Both the position numbers and the translations under genes were made by a program. 64,000 bases of DNA from Corydoras sp. C115 (Eukaryota; Chordata; Actinopteri; Siluriformes; Callichthyidae), in the NCBI GenBank assembly GCA_019802505.1, contig JAFMOC010000076.1:1474001-1538000 (forward strand), given 5' to 3'. Numbering within the stretch: the stretch's first letter is position 1; every line of letters starts with the position of its first letter. The notes below the pieces were generated by a model, which searched no databases, was not told the DNA's origin, and saw only the letters and a list, made by a program, of their open reading frames with translations. Positions 46,893-59,915 of this stretch are shown piece after piece.

Positions 46893-49800
46893 ATAAATAT
46901 ATATGTGTATATATTATATTTTTCCTCACAGTAAATCCTCAGAATCCTGCTTTCTATGGTGGCAGAATGACAGAGGACAGACTGATTGCTGTCCGTAATG
47001 CCACAACTGAAGTAATTGAACACCTTCACCATTCACTGGAGTCCTGCCCATCAACTGATACTGAGACTCAAGATCCTAAGGGATTAAAGGTACAAGATTA
47101 AGGAACAGTTACGATAAATATCTTAGAAAGTATAGTTCATATTAACAGTAATATGCCATATTGAATGTTTTAAACAGATGAAATGAAATTATTTAATCTT
47201 TTTCAGGTCCAGTTGTTGCCTCACCAGAGGAGGGCACTTGCCTGGCTACTGTGGCGTGAAGCACAAAAACCATGTGGAGGAATTCTGGGTAAATCTCAGT
47301 TCTTATTAGTACTGGCCATTGTGTTGACATGATCAACATTGATTATGGTAATTTGTTGATTTGCATAACATGTATAGTTTTATCGCAAGCATGGTCACAC
47401 CCAGCAAAAATGTCCAAAATGTCATACTATAACGCTCAGAATAAGTACGAGCAGTAGGTGCCCAGATTCCTATGCAAGTAGGCAAAAAATTCCCTGATGA
47501 CATTTTGCATTGGCAAACAATTGCATGTGACCTCAGCATAGATCAACTTCATTCATTCATTATACTCAGCTTTATTCTATATTAGGGTCAAGGTGGGGTT
47601 CCCCATGCCCATCCAGGGGAGATCTTTTCGGGCGCTGGGCAGATAGACCCAGGACAGGGCGCCAATCCATCGCTGGGCACACACTCATTCACACAGACAC
47701 ACTCTATATGGGGCAATTTTTGGAGAATTCAATTGATTTGATCCATGATTTTGGACTGTGGGAGGAAACCGGAGAACCCGGAGGAAACCCACGCAGACAC
47801 GGGGAGAACATGGAAACTCCACCCAGATGGGGATTCGAACCGGGAATCCCTAGCGCTGAGAGGCGAACGTGCTAACCACTAAGCCACCGTGCCGCCCATA
47901 GATCAACTTCATCAACTGATAAAATTATCTGTGCATGGGCATCTATAGTATACAAGTATTTTAGGCCTAGATTTAACAATTTAGTGATTTGTAAATCTTA
48001 GAGCTGGCTTATAACTGCAGCACATCTGCACAAACATCTTAGAGTGCTTTTTCAAAATGGCATCCGGACATCACCATTAGCTAAATTTTGTGTACTAATT
48101 CTCCCACCCTTGCAGAACAGTTTAGAATTACCTTTAATGTGATCGTTACTATAACTCATCTTCAAATGTAATATTTTAAGTCTTAAGTCTGTCTCCGGCG
48201 GCACGGTGACTTAGTGGTTAGCACGTTCGCCTCTCAGCGCTAGGGATTCACGGTTCGAATCCTCATCTGGGTGGAGTTTCCATGTTTCTGCGTGGGTTTC
48301 CTCCGGGTTCTCCGGTTTCCTCTCACAGTCCAAAAACATGGATAAAGTCAATTGAATTCTCAAAATTGCCCCATATAGAGTGTGTCTGTGTGAGTGTGTG
48401 CCCAGCGATGGATTGGCGCCCTGTCCTGGGTCTATCTGCCCAGCGCCCGAGACATTCTCCCCTGGATGGGCATGGGGAACCCCACCGCGACCCTATTAGA
48501 GGATAAAGCGGGAGATAATGAATGAATGAAAAGTCTGTCTCCATCATCCTGTGTATGAATTGCTGCACTGTACATTTATCTAACTGGTATATGGCTGATT
48601 TATATTAATCTTTTTGTGTTAATAATTATGTAGGAGAAAAAGAAAAGCTCATAAAATTGCTGTATCTTCTTAATTATATTATTTGTACTACATGGATGAA
48701 ATATACACTAATATCAGTGATGACCTGAATGACACTACTTTTTTATATTTTCAAGTGTATTATCCATATAAAAATGAATACTTATGTTTGAGATTAACAC
48801 CAAGTTATTGTTAAGCAGAACCTTGGAGTTGTATGAGAAAATAATTAATGAATAAATATATAATTCTATACATTAAGCTAAAACCTCTTTCAAGTAATAG
48901 ATAACTTATTTGTTAGTTTAATTAACTAACCGTTACTCTCATCACATTTGAAATATATGGTTTAACTTGGATTTTACGTTTAAATTGGCTTTCTGTGAGA
49001 CATTTTATCTTTTTCAAATGTTGTTGATTCAGCGGATGACATGGGGCTGGGGAAAACCCTCACTATGATTGCACTTATTCTGTCTCAAAAAAAGAAGGAT
49101 GGCAAAGACTCAGAGCTGCAGGGATGGATCTCTAAAACTGGTAAACACCTTTAACTACAATGTAGATACATGTAGATACAGGATGCTTATTGTTTTTTGG
49201 TGCATCATGTTTCTTGTTAATACCCTGTTCCAAATATTAAGATTCACTATGGATAATAAATAGACCAAACTATATACACAAGATGTCAAACTAGACATGA
49301 CAGAATAACCCACTAGCTCGCAGTGAAAGGAATCCGAATAAAACATGTTTTGCTAGAATGCTATAAATTAGGGGTGAGCTGCAATTTTCGACGATTTGAT
49401 TTGGAGAACCGTAGTCGACTATGAACCTCATAGTCGAATGTACCATTTTGACCACATGGAGGTGCCCATGGCTGCTGCTAAGCATTAGTTTTTACATGAA
49501 ATGTCTTTGTTTTCGTTATATCTATAGCCTTTTGTCAAATAAAATCATCCTAATTTCTGTTAATATATTTTTTTTAATGATGTGTGCGCATTTACGGTGG
49601 TCTAGAAAAACAAGTAAAATATTTTAAAAAATCATTTTTAAAAACCACGCTTATAGCGCCATCTTGTGGTGAAATTTTAACTGATTCGACTATCAGTCGA
49701 CTATAGGGAAAATCTGACGAATCAGATTCAACTATGAAAATCCTTAGTTGAAGACACCCCTACTATAAATACACAAAGACGAAAAGTGCACATGCTTTGC

Positions 49801-52800
49801 ACTTAATTAGGCAACTATGAAAAATATTTACACAAGATGACACAAGAACAGTTCTAACTTACTTTGCAACAATGGAAATAATGAGACTTTAAAATAGACC
49901 AAAGTAAAAGGATAGATTTATAATTTTATTTATAAATAGATTGGAATATAATACTAGGAACTGCCATCAAATGACAATCATGTCTAAAATGGCGTAAAAC
50001 CTCAAATAAATAAATGAATATCTTGTTCATCTTTTGGCTTAGTGATTTTTAGTCAGTTTCCATGTGTGATATTTATTATGTTGTTTATGATTGTGTTCAG
50101 ACTCGTCATTGATGGCATCTCAGGGCACATTGATCATATGTCCTGCATCTCTTGTGCATCACTGGAAAAAAGAGATAGAAAGACATGTGAAAAGCAGCCG
50201 GCTGAGTATATACCTCTATCATGGACCCAACCGCCAGAGGAGTTCAAGCATGTAAAGCATAATAACAAATATACCTCATAAAGACAGTCGTATTACCTCT
50301 TTTTTGTTTGTCTTACTCTTTTTTTTTTTTGTGTCCACTAGACTGGCAGAACATGATGTGGTTGTTACCACATACAGTCTTGTCTCCAAAGAAATACCTG
50401 TTCAGAAAGAGGATGCTGAACAGCCCAGTCAAGACTCAGAGGCTGTGGTATATTATTTGACTTTTTTTATTCACATTTGTGTTTTATATTCTCATTGTTA
50501 AATTTTGAATGAAATATTGATGGAATTTATTTTGGCTTGATTCCATGTTTAACGTTATGTATTGATAAAGATGAAGCAGAGCATTGGCATGAAATCGGCA
50601 CTCAAATTATAATTTCAAATTAATTGGGTCCAGATCATCAAAAAGGCCTCACTGTAAAAATATTTTTCTTGAATTTCATTTATTATTTTCAGTAAATTGT
50701 AATGTGAAATTTACCTCCATTTTTCTACAGCCTTTAATTTTTTAAATAAACTTGTCCATAACAGGAATCATCTTTATTTTTTTATGCTGTTAATCCTTTT
50801 TTTATAACCAAGGCCGTACAACATAAATATAGTATATACTGTCATAAAAAGATTAAGATATGTATTTATATATGTTTATTATGTTTGTCAAGGATTCAGA
50901 TCTGTCTCCTCTTCTGCGAGTTGCATGGGCTCGTATAATACTTGATGAAGCTCATAACATAAAGAATCCTAAAGTTCAGACCTCCATGGCAGTATGTAAA
51001 CTGCGGGCCAAAGCACGCTGGGCTGTTACTGGCACTCCCATCCAGAATAACCTCCTGGATATGTACTCACTGCTAAAGTATGTTTGCATTTGCAGGAAGT
51101 ACATTTGCTTTTTTTAGTATTTGTGTTTTGTTATAATAATTACCTGAAACATGCTGTATTTTATTATACATAAATATATTGCTTTAAATCAAATTAAGCT
51201 GTTATTTAAATAACATTGTTTTTGTGTTAAAGGTTTTTAAGATGTTCTCCATTTGATGAATACAAGCTGTGGAAGGCTCAAGTAGACAATGGTTCAAAAC
51301 GAGGAGGAGAGAGGCTTAATATCCTCACCAGGTCCTTGCTGCTGCGAAGAACCAAGGATCAGCTGGACTCTACAGGCAAACCTTTAGTGCGTACATGCAT
51401 GTCTAGAATAAGTAAACTGAAATATATGCATGAATTAACCCTTATAGTTTAAACTGGTTTTCTGGTATAAACAAAAAAATATGCAATATAATGGGCGAGT
51501 TTCATGTTTGAGTGGTTATAACAGCTACATTATGTACAGAAAAATAGAATGTTCAAAATGAATTTATCATAATTAGTCAGGGGCGGCAGGGCGGTGGCTT
51601 AGTGGTTAGCACGTTTGTCTCTCAGCACTAGGGATTCCCGGTTCGAATCCCCATCTGGGTGGAGTTTCCATGTTCTCACCATGTCTGTGTGGGTTTCCTC
51701 CGGGTTCTCCGGTTTCCTCCCACAGTCCAAAAACATGGATCAAGTCAATTGAGTTCTCCAAATTGCCCATATAGAGTGTGTTTGTGTGCGTGTCTGTGTG
51801 TGTGCCCAGCGATAGATTGGCGCCCTGTCTTGGGTGTATCTGCCCAGTGCCTGAAACATTCTCCCCTGGATGGGCATGGGGAACCCCCCCGCGACCCTAA
51901 TATAGGATAAAGCGGAAGATAATGAATGAATGAATAATTAGTCAGTAATTTTATTTCAGTTTTTTAAGGGTAATAAGCCGCTTGTTATACAATAATAAAT
52001 TCTTACAGTGGAAGGTGTGATAAAATTGTGATAAAATCATTAAGCTTTAACTTGAAATATTTTATAACACCTTTTCATTTCTGTTGTGTTAGGTGTCCCT
52101 GCCAAGCCGCAGTTCTATAGTTCACAGGGTGAAATTGTCTGAGGATGAACAGTCTGTGTATGATGTTATATTTGCACAGTCTAGGTATGGTTTAATACAC
52201 ATCTATTAAAGTCTTTAGCATTAAAGTAACTCACTTCATAAAATCCCTTCAATCAAATTATGGTCCTATGTTCTTTAGATCCACTCTTCAGTCCTATTTA
52301 AAGAGGCATGAGGAAGGAGGCAGTAAAAAAGGAGACAGTGGCAATCCCTTCGAAAAAGGTTTGAATTGGTTGGCCAGTGGCCTAATATGTGCCATTTATT
52401 GTCTTTAGCTGTGACTGATGACAACCTATTAAATCTCACTGAGTAATTTCGGTGTTTGTCAAATTTTGGCACAATAATGTATTTTTGACCCCTCAGTTTG
52501 TCACTTTACAAAAAATACTACAAATATTGGGGAAAAGTTTTTTTCATTATGACCCGATCAGAAAGTAAAATGTTTGTGAAATCTGTGTCTATGTACAATC
52601 CACATATAGTCAGCAGGAAAGTTCTTACAAAGAGTAATTTGCCATCATAATCTGTGGATCAACAGATTTAATTGGAAGATTAAAACGCCATCATGTAAAA
52701 TGTGATGCTAACAAAAGCAAAGGGTCAAACAAAAGACAAGTTGATGTTAAGGATGATCTACGGTTCATTCTTTATTTGCTTTGAATCTGGTTTGTTGTGA

Positions 52801-55252
52801 ATATAGATAATGTTTGTCTGTGTTTCAGTCGCACATGAATTTGGAATGTCCCAGCAAGATGTTGTATCTACGTCTCAACCATCCCAGGTTTCTAGCACCA
52901 TTCACATTCTGTCACTGCTGCTGCGCCTCAGACAGAGCTGCTGCCACCTGTCTCTGCTCAGGAAGGTGACTGTCTTTAGGCTGATGTATACTTTTGTATA
53001 TTAAGTCCTTTTTGAGTGAAAAATTAAGTGATGAATTTGTGTTCCAGTTGTCTATGCATTATTCAAATTTACATTTCGTGAATACTTTTTGTTTTGATGT
53101 GGCTCCAGAGAATTAGTGCACATATTGAGCAATCACATAGACCAATCACAATTATTAAAACAGACTGAATAAAGACCAAAGACAATTGTCTTTATTCAAA
53201 CTTAAGACAATGGTCAGAAATGTCCATTGTATCTGATTAAAGCTTTGTGTAGTTGATTAAAACATGAGTAATATTTAAGTGGGGACATTTCTAAAAACAT
53301 GCCACCAAAGATGACTAAATGTTATACATATCGATATAACACAGTTCATATAAATATAAAAACAGTAAAATTTTAAATATTTAGAGCTGTTTGTACAGCA
53401 TATAAACTTATGATGTCAATGTTTGCTTGAAGATGAGCTTTATGCAGAGCATGTGGTAGGCCTGAGTGAGTCACCTGATAATTTGTGCGATTTGTAAGTT
53501 AGTATGTCTGAGTCTCACTCAATTACAGACTCCATCTATTAAAATCTATTAAAATGTGTGCAAGTTTCAAAATTACAATTGTGTTTGTGTATTTGTTGGT
53601 TAGACACTGGATCAGACAGAACTGCAGGGTGATGGCATCACACTGTCTTTAGAAGAGCAGTTATGTGCTTTGTCTCTATCTGATTGTAATGACTCAGACC
53701 CCAAATCCACCGTCTACCTCAATGGTAGCCAATTTCAGTCTAAGCTCTTTGAGGAGAGTAGAGAGAGCACAAAGGTAAAATAGATTTTACTTTGTTATTT
53801 AAAATGATCTAATGAATGCTTTATATTCAATTGAAATTATATATGTAAACAATGCATGTTTATTGAAGCACCATATCTGATCCAGCTCTTTCTTAGCTTG
53901 ATATTTACATCGTAATTGTTTTTCAGATTTCATCAATCCTTACTGAGCTTAAAGAGATCCGTAAGAAAAATCAGAAAAGGTAACATATTTGTTCATCTGT
54001 CTTGTTTTGATTTAGTAAACTTCAGTGACTTTATGTTAATTTTGCTCAAGACTTACCAGTTGAATTGGTACTTGTGTGTATGTGTCTGTCTGTCTGTGGT
54101 CAGTGTGATTGTCTCCCAGTGGACTAGTATGCTACGCATTGTTGCTGTTCACCTAAAGAAGTTGGATCTGCACTTTAGTGTTATAGATGGGACGGTAAAC
54201 CCCAAAAAACGCATGGACCTGGTGGAGGAGTTTAACACTAATTCTAAAGGATCTCAGGTATACCCCTTTACAGGATATACAGTATTATCAAAAATAAAAA
54301 TAATATTAAACATCACAGTATTTTCAGAAAATCATAATTCTAAATTAATCTATTTTTTCTTAAAAATGAAGAAAAACAATGTGCAATGTTATTTACAGAG
54401 GTAGTATGTCAAAAAAATACTGATAACTTTGAATTTGAATATTTGACAGAAGACTTTATATTGACTAAACATGTCTATAGATCTTTGTCCTAGTAGGCTA
54501 ATTCCCTTCCAAAAGCATTGGAGCAGTGAGGCTTAATACATCAGTTGTATGCTGGAGACATTTGGGATTAAGAACAAATAATTAATGTAATTAGAGAGTT
54601 TGAATTTTAGCATTTTTTTATTTACATCTAGATATAATAACATGAAACACTGCATGGTGCATCAGATCACTCAATTTGTGGTAAAGAAAAAAATGGAACT
54701 CTTGATGTGAAATAAAGTGAGTAGCGGACTATTTGGTTGCCTATCCATTGACTTGCTGACAATTTTAAAATAGAATGTCTTTTCAGGCTTGTAACACTTT
54801 GCTGTTTGTTTTGGAAGGTTCCCCCTATCAGTATTCAGTTAATAAAGTGAAAGTCTACGTAACACACTTAAATCTAAACCAATAAATTAAGGTTTACTTA
54901 TGACTCGGTTAGTCACAGACCTTCCACTTTCCCCCTGATGCAGTCCTTTGTTAAGTTGGTGTTGTGTTTTGTCTTGTTGTAAAATGTTCACTTAAATCAA
55001 TTTGCAGGTATGTGAGAGCCTAAATATTTTTTTAAATGTGAGCTAATCCTGCCTCTACCATTGAGCTGCATCACTGGTTAAGATTAGTAACACTGTTCCC
55101 GTAATAGCTATGCAAATATATAAAATAAATGAATCTATTGTTCAGTCTTAACCTTGTTGATGGTTTCAAGGCAGTTCGCTTTGTCCCTGCTTATCAAATG
55201 TATATTTGGTCATTTAAAAAAATATATATATAGTAATTATATTAAATAAATG

Positions 55253-55285
<33 letters not shown>

Positions 55286-56836
55286 ATATGTGTGTGTGTG
55301 TGTGTATGTGTTCATTGTTATGGTTTGAAAAGGCACTCAAATACTATGACAGGTGTCACCTTCTGCACCTGAAAAAAATGCCACACCGACAAATTAAGAC
55401 CTTGCAAAAATTATTTGAAAGGACCTTGTATGCACTACTTAGGTGTTAAATCATGGAACGTTTTTGATGTAAAGAGAGGGTAAAATCCACTGTCCCACCA
55501 TGCTATCATATATCTAATTCAATTCTGTTTATATATTGTATTTTGCTAAATATTTGTGTAGAATTTAACAGGTAGTAAATGAAGACAAGGCCTAGAATAT
55601 ATATGGATATTCATCAACAACAGACCTCAAATACCTTAAAATTTAACCACAAAATAAATGTACAGATGGCTAACAAACAATAATCCATGAGACAGTGTGT
55701 TATGGGTAATCTAGGCATTTTTACATTGAGGTAGGTTAGTAAATATGAAGAAACACAAGTGTGCATGATATTAAATGGTTGTCATTCTATTCTGTTCTTC
55801 TATGAAATGTAATAATGCTTTAAAATTGGAAGTAATTGGATTTTTGTAGACTGGTTGTACATGGGCGGCACGGTGGCTTAGTGGTTAGCACGTTTGCCTC
55901 TCAGCGCTAGGGATTCCCGGTTCGAATCCCCATCTGGGTGGAGTTTCCATGTTCTCCCCGTGTCCGTGTGGGTTTTCTCCGGGTTCTCTGGTTTCCTCCC
56001 ACAGTCCAAAAACATGGATCAAGTCAATTGAGTTCTCTAAATTGCCCCATATAGAGTGTGTTTGAGTGTGTGAGTGTGTACCCAGCGATGGATTGGCGCC
56101 CTGTCCTGGGTCTATCTGCCCAGCGCCCGAGACGTTCTCCCCTGGATGGGCATGGGGAACCCCACCGCGACCCTAATAGAGGATAAAGCGGGAGATAATG
56201 AATGAATGAATGGTTGTACATGTCTAATTGGGTGATGGTTTTGTTGCAGGTGATGCTGGTGTCCCTATGTGCAGGAGGAGTGGGCATTAATCTGACTGGT
56301 GGAAATCATCTGTTCCTCATAGACATGCACTGGTAAGAACTTGTGCACATGCATTTTGATGCAAATAAAAATGCACCATAAAGCAATACTTAGAGTGACT
56401 TGGATAATGAGTGACTGTTTGAGTATTACTATTAACATTAACATTTGAGTATTACTATTAACATTCCTGAAAAATGTTCTCGAAAGGCCATTTAAATTGA
56501 CATTTAATTAAACTTAATTTAAGGAACCTGCAAACAAACAGCCCCCCCCCCCCCCCACTGTCTAACAATATGCGGCATAGTGGTTAGCACGTTCGCCCCA
56601 ATCTGGGTGGAGTTTCCTTGTTCTCCCCGTGTCTGCGTGGGTTTCCTCCGGGTTCTCCGGTTTCCTTCTACAGTCCAAAAACATGGATCAAGGTCAATTG
56701 AATTCTCCAAATTGCCCCATATAGAATGTGTTTTGTGTATGTGTCCTGGGTGTCTGCCCAGTGCCCAAAACGTTCTTCCCGGATGGGCATGGGGAACCCC
56801 CCCCCCCCCCCCCCCCCCCCGCGACCCTAGTATAGG

Positions 56837-56873
<37 letters not shown>

Positions 56874-59427
56874 TGAATATGTGAATATTTTGGAAAAGTT
56901 GATACATTTCAATTACTCCATTTAAAAAAAAAAAGTCAAACTTTACTGGAATTCCAGCAGGACCTGGTTCCTGACCATTTCCCCCTAAGCACCATGTCGC
57001 ATCGAGGCAATCAGTCTGTGCCACTGCCTGGGAGTTATGGAAGCCCAGATTTCCTTGTTGTTGTTGTCAGCTCTTCTTTGCTGTTGGATCTGGTGCCCCT
57101 CATTTGCCTCTTGGGAATACCCCATAGATTCTCTGGGGCTGGCCAGGCAAGCACTGTAATGGCATGGGCATCAAACCAGGTTTTGCTGCTTCAGACGGCA
57201 TGGGCAGGGGTGAGAGGGGGCATAGTAGCTCAGTGGTTAGGATGTTTGGCTAGCAATCTGAACATTGTAAGTTCAAATCCCAGGTCCACTGAAGTTGTGA
57301 ACCATTGTGAATCCTTGAGCAAGACCCTTAACCCTTATTGCTCCAGGAATAATGTATCAACCGTGTGTTCTGACCCCAACTTTTAACTATTATAACTGAA
57401 TGTAATGCAAATTTATGTGAGAGTGAGTGAGAGAGAGAGATCTCAGTTGGTTGTGTAGGCCAGAATCAACAGCAACTCCCCAGCCACATGCCAATTGTAG
57501 TGCTGGTGCTGTCAAAAAACTGCAGCAAAACCAAGACAAGACAACTCAATTATATTCAGAGTAAAGCCGTAGCAGTTGTATGACAAAAAAAAAATTGGTC
57601 ACCAAATTTTACATTAAAAAAAAAAAATCATATGTAAATGTGTACGTCTGAATTGTTAATGGCCATTGCAGCTTGGTATGTGTCTGAGCATGTAAACTCA
57701 AATAAAAAAAAATGTAGAAATATTAATTTAATATTTATCAACTAATTTTACTTTTAATATCATCAAATTGTCTTTTCTTTGAGATTGTTGGTCTATGGGT
57801 TTTTTGCTCTAGATTTTGTAGAGCCTTCCCTATTTATTAAAGTTACTACAAATATGATTCAGACATGAAACATATAACCTTAAGAAATCAGGATAAAACA
57901 GCACAGTATCAGGATGTAAAAGTAAACTAACTTATAGCTTGTGTGCAGATTTAATTATGTGTACGGCTAAGATAAAGGTGTGTTTACAGGAATCCAGCAC
58001 TGGAGGAACAAGCCTGTGACAGAATCTACAGAGTGGGACAACAGAGAGATGTTACCATACACAGGTGTTTACATGACTAAATACATAAATCAAAATTCAG
58101 TCATTCATTCATTATCTTCCACTTACTCATCTAATAGGGTTGCGGGGGGTTCCCCATGCCCAACCAGAGGAGAATATTTCGGGTGCTGGGCAGATACACC
58201 CAGGACAGAGCATCAATCTATCACTGAGCAAACACTCACTCACACAGACACACACAAACACACTCTATATGGGGCAATTTAGAGCATTCAGTTCACCTTG
58301 AATCCATGTTTTTGGACTGTGGGAGAAATGTGGACACGGGGAGAATAAGACACTTGTACTTAAGCTGCTAAAAAATTGTGTCCACTTACTGGACACTCTA
58401 TTAGTGGACACTCACTCTATTAGAAATATCTATAATGTGGATGTTTATCAAAAAAGTGCAGTAAGTGGATTCCTGACAGTAACTTTTCATTGTGTCGCTC
58501 CAAAGTCCCGCTCACGTCAGGCCCATGGAATCTCTCTCCCTGTGGCATGTGCCATACCTACTTATAAAGGCACATGGTCATCAAACGGAGCAGTGTCCGG
58601 TGCACAAATTAATCTCCCTTATCAGGGCGTCGGCTCCGCCTCCCTTCTCCTCAAGCTGAAGGAAGGGTTACAAACTATAGGGTTATGGGGCAATTTTATT
58701 AACTTGAATAAATTGTCATAAAAATTTCTATTTAGTCCTGCTTTGTTCCGTAGATCAAGCTGCAGCTGTGGGACTAGTTTATTTCATCTTTCACTTTTAT
58801 CGCAGAGTCTCTTTGTGTCCACCACTTTGTGATCACTGCTCCAAACCTTCATTACTGCTCACATATACAGGATGTTGGTAGTTGGACATCTTTTGGAAAA
58901 TTTATTTTAAGTCCAGTTAAGGTGTTTCAAAACACCAGCAGCACACTGTCTCTGAATCACTCCTATACATTCATTAATGTTTTCACTGCAGTGTTAAAAT
59001 TATAAGCCAAATAAAACCTTCTCGGTAGTGGTCTTGTAGGAGTCCTAAACAATAAAGAACATGCTAAACGAGAGTAAAAAGTAAGCAGAGAAACAGATGT
59101 CTGTACTACAGTATGTATTTGTAGAACTACAGAGTGCATCTCAATGGTAAGTGGGACTGATAAGAGACAATGTGTTTAGAAAGAAAACTACATGGTGACC
59201 AAATGCGTGTTTTATGCCATGATAGAGCTTGATGTAAACATATCAATTGTATTACAGAAACCCTTTCTATTTCCAATAACAGGTTTGTATGTGAGGGTTC
59301 AGTGGAAGATAAGATCTCCGTACTGCAGATGAAAAAAAAAGAATTGGCTCAAAAGGTCCTGTCTGGAACTGGATCCTCGTTCAGTAAGCTGTCACTGGCA
59401 GACCTCAGAACCATTTTTGGAGTTTAA
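41582..59427 (+). CDS. ttf2: Transcription termination factor 2 (SNF2 family), complete
   Basis: TTF2 is a nuclear ATP-dependent factor that releases RNA polymerase II and its transcript from DNA, notably at mitosis. I joined 23 coding exons: 41582-41609, 42158-42269, 42343-42429, 43973-44042, 44193-45101, 46224-46344, 46570-46746, 46932-47089, 47207-47288, 49033-49140, 50101-50251, 50342-50447, 50893-51077, 51233-51386, 52093-52184, 52279-52358, 52829-52965, 53604-53774, 53927-53979, 54104-54257, 56250-56332, 57990-58064, 59283-59427. All introns are GT-AG, all phases agree, and the sum is 1145 codons plus TAA, close to the human length. Residues 6-47 form a GRF-type zinc finger (GPNKGKSFYVC). 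Residues 100-550 are Ser/Lys-rich and disordered. Walker A is DDMGLGKT (583-590), DEAH 721-724, TGTPIQN 749-755. The C-lobe motifs are GGVGINLTGGN (1054-1064) and QACDRIYRVGQ (1080-1090). The catalytic residues look intact. Confidence 0.97.
42545..43734. mobile_element. hAT element in ttf2 intron 3
   Basis: A 1190-bp element with ends TAGGGCTGCAACAACG and GTTGCAGCCCTA and a perfect 8-bp target duplication TAAAGCTT (42537-42544 and 43735-43742). Subterminal CGATTAATCGA-type repeats pair between the ends. The interior is GC-rich, with a 14-C run near 43173, and carries no transposase. A retroelement tail (43592-43636) lies inside it. Confidence 0.93.
43592..43636 (+). repeat. SINE/LINE 3' tail inside the hAT element
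   Basis: CTTTGGATAAAAGTGTCTGC then TAAATGATTAAATGTAAA: the same widespread tail as at 19262. Confidence 0.6.
45219..45565 (+). mobile_element. tRNA-derived SINE in ttf2 intron 5
   Basis: A full-length sense copy with an 11-bp target duplication AAGCAATATAT (45208-45218 and 45566-45576). Confidence 0.95.
46773..46890. repeat. (TA)n and (GT)n microsatellite in ttf2 intron 7
   Basis: A long TA run followed by CATACATACG and (TG)n. It fills most of the short intron before exon 8. Confidence 0.93.
47553..47896 (-). mobile_element. tRNA-derived SINE in ttf2 intron 9 (antisense)
   Basis: A full-length antisense copy with a 16-bp target duplication CATAGATCAACTTCAT (47537-47552 and 47897-47912). 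It is head to head with the SINE at 48197. Confidence 0.95.
48197..48530 (+). mobile_element. tRNA-derived SINE in ttf2 intron 9 (sense)
   Basis: A full-length sense copy missing a few bases in the body (TTCCATGTTTCTGCG). Its 12-bp target duplication is AAGTCTGTCTCC (48185-48196 and 48531-48542). Confidence 0.95.
49369..49762. mobile_element. hAT-type non-autonomous element in ttf2 intron 10 (394 bp)
   Basis: Ends TAGGGGTGAGC and AGACACCCCTA with a perfect 8-bp target duplication CTATAAAT (49361-49368 and 49763-49770). Subterminal AGTCGACTAT motifs occur near both ends. No coding capacity. Confidence 0.9.
51581..51933 (+). mobile_element. tRNA-derived SINE in ttf2 intron 14
   Basis: A sense copy with a slightly altered head (GGGCGGCAGGGCGGTGGC). 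Its 12-bp target duplication is ATAATTAGTCAG (51569-51580 and 51934-51945). Confidence 0.95.
54258..55851 (+). other. ttf2: ttf2 intron 20, unique part
   Basis: AT-rich intron sequence with a TA/TG microsatellite at 55253-55308. No other repeat or exon is recognised before the SINE at 55864. Confidence 0.7.
55864..56210 (+). mobile_element. tRNA-derived SINE in ttf2 intron 20
   Basis: A full-length sense copy with a 12-bp target duplication TGGTTGTACATG (55852-55863 and 56211-56222), only about 40 bp before the exon 21 acceptor. Confidence 0.95.
56571..56838 (+). mobile_element. SINE with internal deletions in ttf2 intron 21
   Basis: A sense copy that lacks the B-box part of the head and several body blocks. 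It contains a run of 24 C (56797-56820) and ends in (AT)n. Confidence 0.88.
56940..57214. other. GC-richer unassigned block in ttf2 intron 21
   Basis: Clearly different in composition from the rest of the intron, with GTTGTTGTTGTC and GGGGCTGGCCAGGC stretches. It lies directly before a different SINE. It may be part of a longer unknown repeat. Confidence 0.35.
57215..57440 (+). mobile_element. Second tRNA-derived SINE family in ttf2 intron 21
   Basis: A distinct family. A-box TAGTAGCTCAGTGGTTAGG and B-box GTTCAAATCCC are about 45 bp apart, then CCTTGAGCAAGACCCTTAAC, a core phrase common to several fish SINEs, and a (GAGT/GA)n end. Confidence 0.85.
58099..58346 (-). mobile_element. tRNA-derived SINE in ttf2 intron 22 (antisense)
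   Basis: A diverged minus-strand copy without its head, starting at the (CATT)n tail only about 35 bp after the exon 22 donor. Confidence 0.88.
58347..59282 (+). other. ttf2: ttf2 intron 22, remainder
   Basis: Mostly AT-rich, with a GC-richer island at 58495-58690 that I cannot assign. No exon is recognised before exon 23. Confidence 0.6.
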
Positions 59428-59560
59428 TAGACATGATCTGAATCAATCCAGACATCATCAGCACCACTTTTACTTTAGAGACTTAATGTTAGTGGTTATA
59501 CATTATAATTTTTATTGTAAAATTTATTATACAGTTAATAAATATATCTTCCTAAATCAT
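59428..59560 (+). terminator. ttf2: ttf2 3' UTR with poly(A) signal
   Basis: A short 3' UTR. AATAAA lies at 59537-59542, about 110 bp after the stop. Confidence 0.65.
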
Positions 59561-59904
59561 GACTCCAGAAACTTCTTTAAAGTCTTTTAGCTTTAGTTCC
59601 AAACCATGGAACTAAAACATGTTTAAAGTTTTCTTTTTATGGTAAAGAAGTTATGTTATAATTCTTTTTTTCAGTTGGTCTTCTTTAATTTGATTTAGTT
59701 TTACTAGGGAATTATTTATTTAAAATGTATTTACTGTGCATCATAGTTTCACTCCTTAAAAAAAAAAAAATCTGGAAAAATAATGTATTTTTTGGAATGT
59801 AAAGCGGTCAAAGGTGTGGGTTATTGTCAATAATGTTATGGCTGGCCAAACGGCTCAGCCAATCAGGATTAAGGACACTACTTGTTTTATAATACATATT
59901 AATG
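59561..59904. other. Intergenic, no gene seen
   Basis: AT-rich spacer with an A11 run. No recognisable feature. Confidence 0.5.
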
Positions 59905-59915
59905 GTAACTGCACC

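Noticed and set aside
46721..47101. Open frames on both strands across ttf2 exon 8
   Set aside because: They translate TA/TG repeats before exon 8. Only the part from 46932 in the ttf2 frame is coding.
57215..57290. tRNA gene at the second SINE head
   Set aside because: It is followed by the SINE core phrase and lacks a convincing acceptor stem, so it is a SINE head.
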